A model generated the notes under the pieces. The model was not told the origin of the DNA, did not search any database, and worked only from the letters and a program-made list of their open reading frames with translations. Both the position numbers and the translations under genes were made by a program. This document shows, in pieces, positions 1 through 8,891 of a stretch of DNA of 64,000 bases. Each line of letters begins with the position of its first letter. Positions within the stretch are counted from its first letter, which is position 1. The stretch is taken from assembly GCA_022447275.1 (NCBI GenBank), contig JAKVBK010000007.1, positions 1-64,000 of the forward strand. The letters are read 5' to 3'. This stretch comes from Oceanicola sp. GTDB lineage: Bacteria; Pseudomonadota; Alphaproteobacteria; Rhodobacterales; Rhodobacteraceae.

Positions 1-8
1 GCCTGTGA

Positions 9-659
9 TCAGCCTTCGACAGTGTCTTCGGTCTTGGCGGCTTCGGTTTCGGCTTCAGGGCCTGTGGCCGCTTCTTCAGCGGTGGCCTCTGCTTCGGTCT
101 CGGCTTCGTCTGGCCCCGGGCCGTCCTTGTCGGCAAACCAGTCAGGATTCTCGCGCATCCAACCTTCGATGAGGCGCGCGGCATTGTCGCTCAGGTTCTT
201 CAACTGCTGTTGCTTATTCTGTGTCAGCCCCGAACTGATCGCCGTTTCGCTGCTCAACCGCTCCAGCACGGTGAACTGCCTTGGCTCTTCGTTGATCTTG
301 CCGCCTGCGGCATCGTCCCAGACCGTCGCTTTGATCACCATGATCGACTTCGGATTCAGCACCAGCGGGATGCCCGGCACAGCCAGAGAGTAACCATCAA
401 TGCTGATGGCAATGTGATAGAATTGATCGCCTTTGTAGCGACCAAACCGACGCTCGATCGCCAGTTTCATCGCATCTTCCAGCTCGTCCTCAGACGCGCG
501 GCGCGAGGGAGGGGCCATCACGGCATTGTCGGCCACAACGATATTGTGGCCCAACTTGAATTCACCCAGCGGGACAAGGGGTTCGTTCAGGTCCTCATCC
601 GCTGCCGCGCAGGCGGACAGAACGGCAAAGAGGGCGAGACCAACAAGATAACGACGCAT
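9..659 (-). CDS. Predicted lipoprotein of unknown function
   Basis: This 216-residue protein begins with a short basic and hydrophobic signal sequence that ends in a lipobox (LSAC, Cys17), so it is probably an outer-membrane or periplasmic lipoprotein. The middle (about residues 40-150) has mixed alpha/beta character with no motif I recognise. The last 45 residues are almost only Glu, Ala and Thr and are probably disordered. An upstream in-frame extension exists but would bury the signal peptide, so I start at the ATG just before the basic n-region. It lies downstream of parC on the same strand with about 205 bases between them. I do not assign a function. Confidence 0.8.
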   Translation of the reverse strand: MRRYLVGLALFAVLSACAAADEDLNEPLVPLGEFKLGHNIVVADNAVMAPPSRRASEDELEDAMKLAIERRFGRYKGDQFYHIAISIDGYSLAVPGIPLVLNPKSIMVIKATVWDDAAGGKINEEPRQFTVLERLSSETAISSGLTQNKQQQLKNLSDNAARLIEGWMRENPDWFADKDGPGPDEAETEAEATAEEAATGPEAETEAAKTEDTVEG

Positions 660-864
660 TGCGAGACCTTTATGCCAGTGTGATCCCTGCATCGTTAACC
701 GCTGTGCCTGCGGGGTGCAAATGACATCTCTGTTCATGCGGCCAAGGCAGCGGTGCCTTGCTGACCAATGGACGCGGGACGCGCGTGTGTGTTGGGCGCA
801 CCAGCGTCTGGCCGCTAGGCCCGACAGTATCCTCGCAGTTACCACACATGCCGGGGTGTGGCCT

Positions 865-3273
865 TTATGGGTCGATCTTGGGTGGGAACTTGTTGGAATG
901 GGGGAAGCCACGTGGGGCCATGCGCCCGGTTCCGGCGCGCTTGCCGAGCCATTCGCCGAGATCGTCCTGGTGCCTGTTCTGCCCTTTCTCCGTGACCCAT
1001 TTGAGGCCATCCGCAAGGGTGAGGGTGGTTGCATCTGACAGGCCACCATCCTTGTATTTCTGCAAGCGTACCCCTTTGCCGCGGCCCATTTCAGGCAAGT
1101 CTTCGAGGGCAAAGACCAGCATCTTGCGGTTTTCACCGATCACCGCCACATGATCCCCCGAGACAGGCTTGAGAAGCAGGGCGCGCGTATCGCCTGAGAC
1201 GTTGAGCACCTGCTTGCCGGCACGTGTCTGGGCCAGCAGATCGTCCGAGGCGATCACGAAGCCATCCCCGGCAGAGGACGCGACCAGCCACTTGGCTCCA
1301 TCGCGGTGAATTTCCAGCGTGATGATTTCGACTTCGTTGGGCAAGTCCACCATCAGGCGTACAGGTTCGCCCATGCCGCGCCCGCCCGGCAATTCCCCGG
1401 CGCGCAGGGTATAGACCCGGCCGTTGGAGCCAAGCAGCAACAGTTTGTCGGTGGTTTCCGCATGGAAGAGGAACCGGCCTTCATCCCCGTCCTTGAACTT
1501 GAGCGTCTGATCGAGGGCGATATGGCCCTTCATGGCGCGAATCCACCCCATCTTGGAGCAGACCACCGTGATCGGTTCGCGCTCGATCAGATCTTCGGGC
1601 GCGATATCTTCGATCTGGGCGGCTTCGGCAAAGCTGGTGCGACGCGCCCCGCCCGGGGACTTGGCGCCAAAGCGTTTGCGAATGTCACGCAGTTCTTCTG
1701 CGATCGCTGCCCATTGACGGTCGACCGAATCCATCAGGCCAGACAGGTCTGATTGTTCGTCGCGCAGGGCATCGCGTTCCTTGACAAGGGCCATTTCCTC
1801 AAGGCGGCGCAGGGAGCGCAGACGCATGTTCAGGATGGCCTCGGCCTGCAGCTTGCTCAGGCGTCCATCGCGGATCACACCGGCCGGGCCGGCATCGTCG
1901 CCCGCGACGTCTGGGCCCTCGGCATCTGCTCCCTCGCCGCTGGTGACCTGCTCTGCCGCCGACCCGCTGGGCAAGGGCGAGATATAATCCGCCTCTGTCA
2001 TGGCGCGCGGCGGCGTGTTCTCCCAATCCTGAGCCATCAGGGCGGCCCGTGGGGCATCGTCATAGCGGATGATGTCGATCACGCGATCCAGATTGAGGAA
2101 GGCGATGATCAACCCGTCAAGCACCTCAAGACGATGGGCGATCTGTTCCAGCCTGTGACGGGTGCGATTGCCCAGCACCTCGCGGCGGTGATCGAGGAAG
2201 GCGCGCAGAACTTCCTTGAGCGAGCACACTTTGGGCGTTCGCCCGTCGATCAGCACGTTCATGTTCAACGAGAAACGGATCTCGAGGTCGGATTGTTTGA
2301 AGAGCATGCCCATCAGCAGCTCTGGATCGACATTCTTGGATTTGGGCTCCAGCACGATCCGCACATCTTCGGCACTCTCGTCGCGGATGTCGGCGAGGAT
2401 GGGCAGCTTCTTGGTTTGGATCAGCTCTGCGATCTTCTCGATCAGGCGGGATTTCTGCACCTGAAATGGGATTTCGGTGACAACGATTTGCCATTGCCCG
2501 CGGGCAAGTTCCTCAAGCTCCCACCGGGCCCGAAGGCGAAATGCGCCGCGCCCAGTGCGATAGGCTTCGGCAATGCTTTCGGGGGGCTCGACCAGAACGC
2601 CGCCTGTCGGGAAATCCGGGCCGGGCACGTATTGCAGCAGGGTCTCATCGCGCGCATCGGGCGCTTTGATCAGGTGCAGGCAGGCGCCAATCAGCTCTTC
2701 GATGTTATGGGGCGGGATGTTGGTGGCCATGCCCACAGCGATGCCGCTGGCCCCGTTGGCGAGCAAGTTCGGGAAGGCCGCTGGCAGCACCAAGGGCTCT
2801 GTCAGGGTGCCGTCATAATTATCGCCATAGGGCACCGCGTCTTCATCGAGCCCTTCAAGGAGGGCCTGCGCCACCGCTGTCAGACGGGCCTCCGTGTAGC
2901 GGGAGGCGGCCGGGTTATCGCCGTCGATATTGCCAAAGTTGCCCTGCCCGTCGACCAGCGGGTAGCGCACGTTGAAATCCTGCGCGAGGCGGGCCATCGC
3001 GTCATAGATCGCAGCATCGCCGTGGGGGTGATAGTTGCCCATCACATCGCCCGAGATTTTGGCCGATTTGCGGAAGCCACCTGTGGGCGCAAGTCGAAGC
3101 TCGCGCATGGCAAAGAGAATCCGCCGGTGCACTGGCTTGAGCCCGTCGCGCGCATCCGGAAGGGCCCTGTGCATGATCGTGCTCAGAGCATATTGCAGGT
3201 AGCGTTCCCCAATGGCGCGGCGCAAAGGTTCGGCGATCGGGGCGGGATCCGTGATTTCGGGCAGGTCGGTCAT
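865..3273 (-). CDS. parC: DNA topoisomerase IV subunit A
   Basis: This is the breakage-reunion subunit of topoisomerase IV, which with ParE decatenates daughter chromosomes. The protein is 802 residues and is a type IIA topoisomerase A subunit. The catalytic tyrosine is Tyr126 in AASRYTEAR, and the quinolone-determining stretch GDVMGNYHPHGD is at residues 75-86. The C-terminal beta-pinwheel has only a degenerate GyrA box (GGRGMGEPV), which favours ParC over GyrA. An acidic, low-complexity insertion of about 35 residues precedes the coiled-coil segment LSKLQAEAILNMRL. At the position of E. coli ParC Ser80 this protein has Ala87. The chosen start gives MTDLPEITDP; a longer frame upstream has no family similarity. 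Confidence 0.95.
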   Translation of the reverse strand: MTDLPEITDPAPIAEPLRRAIGERYLQYALSTIMHRALPDARDGLKPVHRRILFAMRELRLAPTGGFRKSAKISGDVMGNYHPHGDAAIYDAMARLAQDFNVRYPLVDGQGNFGNIDGDNPAASRYTEARLTAVAQALLEGLDEDAVPYGDNYDGTLTEPLVLPAAFPNLLANGASGIAVGMATNIPPHNIEELIGACLHLIKAPDARDETLLQYVPGPDFPTGGVLVEPPESIAEAYRTGRGAFRLRARWELEELARGQWQIVVTEIPFQVQKSRLIEKIAELIQTKKLPILADIRDESAEDVRIVLEPKSKNVDPELLMGMLFKQSDLEIRFSLNMNVLIDGRTPKVCSLKEVLRAFLDHRREVLGNRTRHRLEQIAHRLEVLDGLIIAFLNLDRVIDIIRYDDAPRAALMAQDWENTPPRAMTEADYISPLPSGSAAEQVTSGEGADAEGPDVAGDDAGPAGVIRDGRLSKLQAEAILNMRLRSLRRLEEMALVKERDALRDEQSDLSGLMDSVDRQWAAIAEELRDIRKRFGAKSPGGARRTSFAEAAQIEDIAPEDLIEREPITVVCSKMGWIRAMKGHIALDQTLKFKDGDEGRFLFHAETTDKLLLLGSNGRVYTLRAGELPGGRGMGEPVRLMVDLPNEVEIITLEIHRDGAKWLVASSAGDGFVIASDDLLAQTRAGKQVLNVSGDTRALLLKPVSGDHVAVIGENRKMLVFALEDLPEMGRGKGVRLQKYKDGGLSDATTLTLADGLKWVTEKGQNRHQDDLGEWLGKRAGTGRMAPRGFPHSNKFPPKIDP

Positions 3274-3403
3274 ACCCCCGTGATAGGGCACCTCAGAGTC
3301 GTGGTAAAGCGTAGGTCTGACGGTTGATGGCGCATAAGCGCGGATAGGGGGCGACTTCCCCCTTTGCCCCGTGCTAGGACCGCCTGTGCAGGCAGTGGGA
3401 AAG

Positions 3404-4183
3404 ATGGGTGAAACGATGCTCTTGCGGTTGACGGTGGCGCTGTTGGTACTGCTCGGTGCTCTTCTTTTTGCGGCGGGCTCAGATGATGATGCGCCGTCGC
3501 GGACGGATATGGCGGAATTGCGCGTTGAGCGGCAGCGCACGGTGCAATTGGCATCAACGTCCCCACCCGTTGTGGCAGGTGAAGCTGCCAATCCACCGGC
3601 GCAGGATAACCTGCCCCAAAGTGCCGATGACGGCGCTGCCGAAGCCGATGCGTCAGCGCCGACAGACACCCCTCAACAGCCAGAGGCGGATGCGGGGGCT
3701 GAGCAGCCTGTGGCGCAAGCGCCAGAGCAACCTGCCGAGCAGGCCCCGGCAGACACCGCGGAGCAACCGGTTGAGACGGTCTCAGATCAAACGGACCAGC
3801 AGGACGTGTCAGCCCCAGAAGCCCCCGGCGGCGATGATGCCGGAGGCGCCACAGATGCCAACACGGACGCTGCCGCCGCTGCGCCCGAGGCACCCGCTGC
3901 AGATACGCCCGCATCCGATCCCGTTGCCGCAGATGCAACCGAAGAGGAGGCGCCCGAGGCCACGCCGGAGGACGTGCCAGAGCCCGTCTTTCTCTATGTC
4001 ACGGGCAATCGCGTGAATCTTCGGGCAGGGCCGTCAACCAATGATGCCGTCGTGGGAAGCGTCGTGCGGGGGCAGGCGGTTCAACTGCTGAGTTTCGAAA
4101 GCAATGGCTGGGCTCAGATCCGCGTCGACGGGGTGGACGGGCCGGTTTTCATGTCCGGAGATTTCCTGTCGGAAACACCGTAG
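3404..4183 (+). CDS. Membrane-anchored or exported protein with C-terminal SH3b domain
   Basis: The protein is about 259 residues. It has an N-terminal hydrophobic helix (signal peptide or signal anchor, about residues 5-25). A long low-complexity linker rich in Ala, Pro, Glu, Asp and Gln follows (about 30-190). The last 60 residues are a bacterial SH3 domain with the usual RVNLRAGPST opening and a GWAQIRV strand. SH3b domains of this kind usually bind peptidoglycan peptides, so a cell-wall role is inferred. The gene is divergent from parC across 130 bases. The start is uncertain: ATG at 3404 and 3416 and GTG at 3371 are all in frame, and none has a strong ribosome-binding site. Confidence 0.75.
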   Translation: MGETMLLRLTVALLVLLGALLFAAGSDDDAPSRTDMAELRVERQRTVQLASTSPPVVAGEAANPPAQDNLPQSADDGAAEADASAPTDTPQQPEADAGAEQPVAQAPEQPAEQAPADTAEQPVETVSDQTDQQDVSAPEAPGGDDAGGATDANTDAAAAAPEAPAADTPASDPVAADATEEEAPEATPEDVPEPVFLYVTGNRVNLRAGPSTNDAVVGSVVRGQAVQLLSFESNGWAQIRVDGVDGPVFMSGDFLSETP

Positions 4184-4328
4184 GGCTTTTAAGTCGTTTT
4201 TTACCGGTTGTGGTCGCACCAGTGCGCGAATCTGGCCCTATTCTGGAATTTTTGGACGCATAAGCATACACGCCAAGCCGAAGGGACTCACTTTGGATTT
4301 GCCGGCATGACTGATGCGGAGAAATGTC

Positions 4329-5330
4329 ATGATCAGAACACCTTATCTACTCTTTCTCGGGGATGCCCCGGACCAGCTTGCCGCGAAAGTGGCGCAGGGA
4401 ATCAAGGACTGGCGCCCTGAAAATGCCGTTGGTCAATTGCGTATGCCGGGCTGCAAGGCGGATCTGGGCATTGCTGATCTGAGCTTGCAGGACGCCCGCG
4501 CCAAAGGGGCGCAGACCCTTGTCATCGGCGTGGCAAATCGCGGCGGCGTAATCTCTGATGCATGGAAAGTGGTGCTGCGCGAGGCCCTTGAGGCCGGGTT
4601 TGACCTGGCTTCGGGCTTGCACAACCTGCTGATGGATGAGCCCGACCTGAAAGAGTTGGCTGAATCACTGGGCCGGAAACTGCACGATGTGCGGGTGCCG
4701 TCCGTGGATTATCCGATTGCCAATGGCAAGAAACGCTCGGGCAAGCGCGTTCTGGCCGTGGGCACCGATTGTTCGGTGGGCAAGATGTATACGGGCCTCG
4801 CCGTGGATGCCGAGATGCGCAAGCGCGGCATGAAGAGCACGTTCCGCCCCACTGGCCAGACAGGCATTCTGATCACGGGCGGCGGCGTGCCGCTTGATGC
4901 GGTGGTCGCCGATTTCATGGCCGGGGCCGTGGAATGGCTGACGCCGCCCAACGAGGACGATCACTGGGACATTATCGAGGGGCAGGGCAGCCTGTTCCAC
5001 GCCTCCTATTCCGGTGTGACAATGGCACTTGTGCATGGCGGGCAGCCCGATGCGCTGATCCTGAGTCATGAGCCGACCCGTCCGCATATGCGTGGCCTGC
5101 CCGACTATGCGCTGCCCTCTCTGGAGGATGTGCGCGATGTGGCGCTGCGTCTGGCGCAGGTGGTCAACCCCGATTGCAAGGTGGTCGGGGCCTCGATCAA
5201 TACCCAGCACATGACGGAAGAGGCCGCGGCGGCCTACTGCGCCGAGGTGGAAGCGCGGCTTGGCCTGCCCACGGTTGATCCGTTCCGCCATGGCGCGCAG
5301 CGCCTTGTGGATGCGCTTGACGCCCTTTGA
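4329..5330 (+). CDS. dgcN: DgcN family D-glutamate N-acetyltransferase (DUF1611)
   Basis: The protein is 333 residues and matches the two-domain DUF1611 family throughout. It has an N-terminal Rossmann-like part and a C-terminal P-loop-like part with GTDCSVGK at residues 145-152. Family members named DgcN acetylate D-glutamate in a marine-bacterial D-glutamate catabolic route. The partner DgcA gene follows after 83 bases, which supports the call. The start at 4329 is preceded by GCGGAGA at a good distance; an in-frame ATG at 4314 lies before that site and is rejected. DgcN, DgcA and the next aminotransferase are probably one operon. Confidence 0.85.
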   Translation: MIRTPYLLFLGDAPDQLAAKVAQGIKDWRPENAVGQLRMPGCKADLGIADLSLQDARAKGAQTLVIGVANRGGVISDAWKVVLREALEAGFDLASGLHNLLMDEPDLKELAESLGRKLHDVRVPSVDYPIANGKKRSGKRVLAVGTDCSVGKMYTGLAVDAEMRKRGMKSTFRPTGQTGILITGGGVPLDAVVADFMAGAVEWLTPPNEDDHWDIIEGQGSLFHASYSGVTMALVHGGQPDALILSHEPTRPHMRGLPDYALPSLEDVRDVALRLAQVVNPDCKVVGASINTQHMTEEAAAAYCAEVEARLGLPTVDPFRHGAQRLVDALDAL

Positions 5331-5413
5331 CCCGAACGGTGCGCGGCGCTGTCCCTTCGGGCCGGCGCCCCGCCCACCGTCCCGTGTGATCCTTTGCCCG
5401 TCTGGAGGTCCTG

Positions 5414-6379
5414 ATGTCGATTACTGTCAGCCGTGATGCGTTTCGCCTGGCGGAGGTGTTCACGATTTCCCGGGGGTCTCGGACCGAGGCCAAGGTGTTG
5501 ACGGTCACGGTCAGTGATGGGCAGCACATGGGACGGGGCGAATGTGTGCCCTATGCCCGCTACGGTGAAAGCCTCGACAGTGTTACAGCACAGATCGAAG
5601 GCTATTCCGGCGCCTTGGACCGGATGGCCCTCCTTGAGGAGATGCCTGCTGGCGCTGCCCGCAATGCCCTTGATTGTGCGCTTTGGGATCTGGAGGCAAA
5701 ACGGGCGGGCACGCCGGTGTGGCAATTGGCCGGCCTTCCGGCGCCGGGCCCGTTGACCTCTGCCTTCACCCTGTCACTGGCCAGCCCGGATGAGATGCGC
5801 GCCTCTGCCGCACGCAATGCCCACCGGCCCTTGCTGAAGGTCAAGCTGGGCACGCCCGAGGATATGCCGCGGCTTGAAGCTGTGCGCCAAGGTGCGCCGC
5901 AGTCCACCATCGTGCTGGATGCCAATGAAGGCTGGAGCGCCGCTGCCTACGGGGAACTTGCCCCGCACCTGGAACGGCTTGGCGTCTCGATGGTCGAGCA
6001 GCCCTTGCCCGCCGGACAGGATGATGGCCTTGACGGGATCGCGCGCCCGGTGCCCCTGTGTGCGGATGAAAGCTGCCATGATCGCAGCTCTCTGCCGGCC
6101 CTGAAGGGGCGCTATGACATGATCAATATCAAGCTCGACAAAACAGGCGGCCTGACCGAGGCGCTTGCCCTGCGCGCGGCGGGGCGTGCGCAAGGTTTCA
6201 AGATCATGATTGGCTGCATGGTCGGCTCTTCGCTCGCCATGGCGCCGGCGGTGCTGCTGGGGCAGGGGGCCGATGTCGTGGATCTCGACGGCCCGCTTCT
6301 CTTGGCCGAGGATCGTGATCCCGCCCTCACCTTCGAGGGCTCTGTGCTGCACCCCGCCCCTTCCGCCCTGTGGGGCTGA
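5414..6379 (+). CDS. dgcA: N-acetyl-D-glutamate racemase DgcA (enolase superfamily)
   Basis: This 321-residue protein has the muconate-lactonizing/dipeptide-epimerase fold of the enolase superfamily. The catalytic lysine pair is in LKVKLG (Lys142, Lys144), the metal ligands are Asp169, Glu195 and Asp218, and the opposite-face lysine is Lys240 in NIKLDKTGG. On sequence alone it would be called an L-Ala-D/L-Glu epimerase. Immediate linkage to dgcN points to the DgcA role, racemizing N-acetyl-D-glutamate to the L form. The start follows a clean GGAGGT five bases upstream. A hairpin-capable GC-rich spacer separates it from dgcN. Confidence 0.85.
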   Translation: MSITVSRDAFRLAEVFTISRGSRTEAKVLTVTVSDGQHMGRGECVPYARYGESLDSVTAQIEGYSGALDRMALLEEMPAGAARNALDCALWDLEAKRAGTPVWQLAGLPAPGPLTSAFTLSLASPDEMRASAARNAHRPLLKVKLGTPEDMPRLEAVRQGAPQSTIVLDANEGWSAAAYGELAPHLERLGVSMVEQPLPAGQDDGLDGIARPVPLCADESCHDRSSLPALKGRYDMINIKLDKTGGLTEALALRAAGRAQGFKIMIGCMVGSSLAMAPAVLLGQGADVVDLDGPLLLAEDRDPALTFEGSVLHPAPSALWG

Positions 6380-6443
6380 TCGTCAACTGGACCGGCAGGC
6401 GTTCGCCCGCTAAAGACCGCTTTAAGCAATCGGAGGCCACATC

Positions 6444-7304
6444 ATGACCCGTACCGTTTACGTCAACGGATCCTACCTGCCCGAGACCGAGGCAACCGTT
6501 TCCATCTTCGACCGGGGCTTCCTGTTCGCGGATGGTGTTTATGAGGTGACCAGCGTGCTGGGCGGCAAGCTGATCGATTTCGACGGACATGCAAAGCGGC
6601 TCGAACGCTCCCTGAGTGAGCTCGAGATGGCCATGCCCATGGACAGCGATGCCCTTTTAGAGGTGCACCGCGAACTTGTCCGTCTCAATGAAATCGACGA
6701 GGGCCTGATCTATCTTCAAATCACCCGCGGTTCTGACGGGGATCGGGATTTTGTCTACCCCGCTGCAGACACGCCGCCGACCATCGTCCTGTTCACCCAG
6801 GCCAAGCCGGGCCTGGCCCAGGCACCGGCGGCGCAAAAGGGCATTAAGGTGGTGTCTATCGAAGATCAGCGTTGGGGGCGTCGTGACATCAAGACGGTGC
6901 AATTGCTGTACCCGTCGATGGGCAAGATGATGGCCAAGGCCGCAGGTGCGGACGATGCCTGGATGATCGAAGACGGGACAGTCACCGAGGGCACGTCGAA
7001 CAACGCCTATATCGTGAAAGGCAACACGATCATCACGCGCCAGCTGTCCAACGACATTTTGCACGGCATCACCCGCGCGGCAGTTTTGCGGTTTGCCCGC
7101 GAAGCCCAGATGACCGTGGAGGAGCGCCCATTCACCATCGAAGAGGCGCAGGATGCGGATGAAGCGTTTATCACCTCCGCCTCGACCTTCGTGATGCCCG
7201 TGGTTGAAATCGACGGCAAAGTGCTTGGCGCAGGTGCGCCCGGAGGCGTGTCGTCCCGGCTGCGCGAAATCTATCTTGAGGAAAGCCTCAAGTCTGCCAT
7301 CTGA
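6444..7304 (+). CDS. dat: D-amino-acid transaminase (fold-type IV PLP enzyme)
   Basis: The protein is 286 residues and is close to bacterial D-alanine aminotransferases along its length. It has the FADGVYEVT strand near residue 28, the RRDIKTVQLL motif with the PLP lysine at Lys150, and VTEGTSNN for cofactor phosphate and ring contacts. It would move amino groups between D-amino acids and 2-oxoglutarate, making or using D-glutamate. Its position after dgcN and dgcA (64 bases downstream, good GGAGG site) suggests it feeds D-glutamate into that route. Branched-chain transaminase is the main alternative, but the DIK motif and context favour the D-specific enzyme. Confidence 0.85.
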   Translation: MTRTVYVNGSYLPETEATVSIFDRGFLFADGVYEVTSVLGGKLIDFDGHAKRLERSLSELEMAMPMDSDALLEVHRELVRLNEIDEGLIYLQITRGSDGDRDFVYPAADTPPTIVLFTQAKPGLAQAPAAQKGIKVVSIEDQRWGRRDIKTVQLLYPSMGKMMAKAAGADDAWMIEDGTVTEGTSNNAYIVKGNTIITRQLSNDILHGITRAAVLRFAREAQMTVEERPFTIEEAQDADEAFITSASTFVMPVVEIDGKVLGAGAPGGVSSRLREIYLEESLKSAI

Positions 7305-7347
7305 AGCATTTGAAGAGGGCGTGCGCGCCACCTGTCGCGCCCGTTAT

Positions 7348-7381
7348 GGCCGGCCAAACGCGCACGCGTTCCAGGCCGGCC
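7348..7381. terminator. Strong hairpin between convergent genes
   Basis: GGCCGGCC at 7348-7355 and 7374-7381 flank an inner inverted repeat AACGCG/CGCGTT. They form a nearly continuous stem between the D-amino-acid transaminase and the convergent small membrane protein gene. There is no T tract on either side, so it may act as an RNA 3'-end stabilizer or a Rho-assisted terminator. Confidence 0.45.
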
Positions 7382-7400
7382 GCCCCCTCGCAGCTGGTGT

Positions 7401-7640
7401 CTAGGCGGCTGCCGTAATCCGCAAGGCGATGTAGGGGGCCAGGTTGAACACCAGAATCAACAGCTTGTAGTGGCCAAGAAACCGGTACCAGCCGACGCGC
7501 GCATCGTCTTCTGTTACCCCCAACATGCGGCTTTGCATCCGGATCACCGCATCGCCCGCGACCATCCACAACAGGCTATAGAGCGCCAACATGCCAATGT
7601 TGAGAACGCTCATCCAGCCGAACAGGGCTTCATAGCTCAT
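7401..7640 (-). CDS. Small inner-membrane protein (DUF6868-like)
   Basis: The protein is 79 residues with two hydrophobic segments (about residues 8-28 and 55-75) joined by a polar loop containing MQSRMLGVTEDDARVGWYRFLG. It resembles the small DUF6868 membrane proteins, from memory and with moderate confidence only. An in-frame ATG twelve bases upstream (7652) is rejected because GGAGG sits between the two and serves the 7640 start. No function is known, and the neighbours give no clear clue. Confidence 0.7.
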   Translation of the reverse strand: MSYEALFGWMSVLNIGMLALYSLLWMVAGDAVIRMQSRMLGVTEDDARVGWYRFLGHYKLLILVFNLAPYIALRITAAA

Positions 7641-7793
7641 ATCAACCTCCATGCTTTAACGTGCATCTTGAGCGTAGCACGGGCGGGCCTCGCGCCCTGC
7701 GCGCAAATGTCGGGGCAGGGTGTCGCAACAGCGATCAACTGGTTGGCTGCGGCTGTGCTAATGGCCTGCGCGCCAGAAGACCGGGCGGCGCGT

Positions 7794-8108
7794 TTAGCCG
7801 TCTTTGCCAACATTGGCCTCGAAAGCGGCCTTGAAGTCAGCCTGCTGCTCGGTGCTGGCATCGGTTTGATAATTGGCTTTCCATTCTGCCATTGTCATGC
7901 CGTAGAAAGCTTCGCGGCCTTCGTCTTTCGTCATGTCGATGCCACGTGCATTGGCCGCTTCCTGGTACCAGCGGCTGAGGCAGTTCCGGCAAAAGCCCGC
8001 CAGATTCATCATGTCGATATTTTGGACATCCGTGCGGTCTTGCATCAGGTGCTGCTGCAACCTGCGAAATGCAGCAGCCTCAAGCTCGATCCGGGTTTGT
8101 TCATCCAT
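7794..8108 (-). CDS. DUF1244 family protein
   Basis: This 104-residue soluble protein has the DUF1244 signature, including GFCRNCLSRWY (two Cys separated by two residues) and a short acidic C-terminal helix. The family is conserved in alphaproteobacteria and has no established biochemical role. The gene starts after GGAGGACGGAAC and follows the N-formylglutamate amidohydrolase gene by about 40 bases on the same strand, so the two are probably co-transcribed. Confidence 0.85.
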   Translation of the reverse strand: MDEQTRIELEAAAFRRLQQHLMQDRTDVQNIDMMNLAGFCRNCLSRWYQEAANARGIDMTKDEGREAFYGMTMAEWKANYQTDASTEQQADFKAAFEANVGKDG

Positions 8109-8150
8109 GTTCCGTCCTCCTTTGGGGGCCCTGTTCGCGGGCAGTCGTTC

Positions 8151-8891
8151 CTAAACCTGTGCCTGTTGCGCGGCCGCTTCAAGCAGCGGAGCCAGGCGCG
8201 TGCCCCAGGCCTGTTGATCTGCTTCGGTGGCGATCACGTCCTGGCGCAGTTCGATCAGCACATTGGGGCGGCCGTGGGCGATGCAATGGGTGTCAATTGT
8301 ATCGCCCGGCAAATGGCCTTTATAGGGCTCGTTCACGCCCACGGGCGCGCCGCCTTGCGCCTGAAGCTCTGCGATCAGAGGATCCGCCAGCCGCCTGTCG
8401 CGCGGATCGAACAAAATGCCCACTTCCCAAGGCCGCGGCGCGCGGCCACGCAAGGCGGGCGTGAAAGAATGCACCGACACGATTCGAATGCCTAAGCGGG
8501 CCGCATGGCGGGCAACCGCCCGATGATAGGGCTGGTAGCACAGGGCCTTGCGTTGCATGAGCGCATCCGTGCCGGCATGGCGATTGCCGGGGATGATCGT
8601 CCCGTCATAGAGCTTCATAAGCAGGGTTGGATCCTGCGCGCCCCGGTTCGGATCAATCACCAGCCGTGAGAAATTTGAGCACAGGCAGGGACAGTCCAAG
8701 GCCGCGGCCAATGCCCGCGACACGCCTGCCGCGCCGGGATCCCAGGCGATATGGCGCGCCATGTCCTCCTCGGGGAGGCCGAGCGTGCCACCGTTCACGG
8801 CGTCGGGGACGGTATTGGTGGCATGATCGCAGATGACCAGCCATTTTCCGGGGCGGTTTTCTCCGGTGAGGGTGAACGGGGTATAGGTCAT
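8151..8891 (-). CDS. N-formylglutamate amidohydrolase family protein
   Basis: The protein is 246 residues and belongs to the FGase family, zinc amidohydrolases that release formate from N-formyl-L-glutamate at the end of one histidine degradation route. The family features visible are CDHATNTVP near the N-terminus, SRLVIDPNRG, the VSVHSFTP strand, and a C-terminal VLIELRQD stretch. No hut genes are nearby, so the physiological substrate is unsure and it may act on another N-acyl amino acid. The start at 8891 follows AGGACGTCGAG; a longer frame from 8924 is less likely. Confidence 0.85.
   Translation of the reverse strand: MTYTPFTLTGENRPGKWLVICDHATNTVPDAVNGGTLGLPEEDMARHIAWDPGAAGVSRALAAALDCPCLCSNFSRLVIDPNRGAQDPTLLMKLYDGTIIPGNRHAGTDALMQRKALCYQPYHRAVARHAARLGIRIVSVHSFTPALRGRAPRPWEVGILFDPRDRRLADPLIAELQAQGGAPVGVNEPYKGHLPGDTIDTHCIAHGRPNVLIELRQDVIATEADQQAWGTRLAPLLEAAAQQAQV

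Noticed and set aside
865..3273. Assignment as gyrase subunit A
   Set aside because: The C-terminal domain lacks an intact GyrA box, and the overall sequence fits ParC better.
1753..3327. Long plus-strand frame of 524 codons
   Set aside because: It is antisense to parC, has no family similarity, and arises from high-GC codon bias of the true gene.
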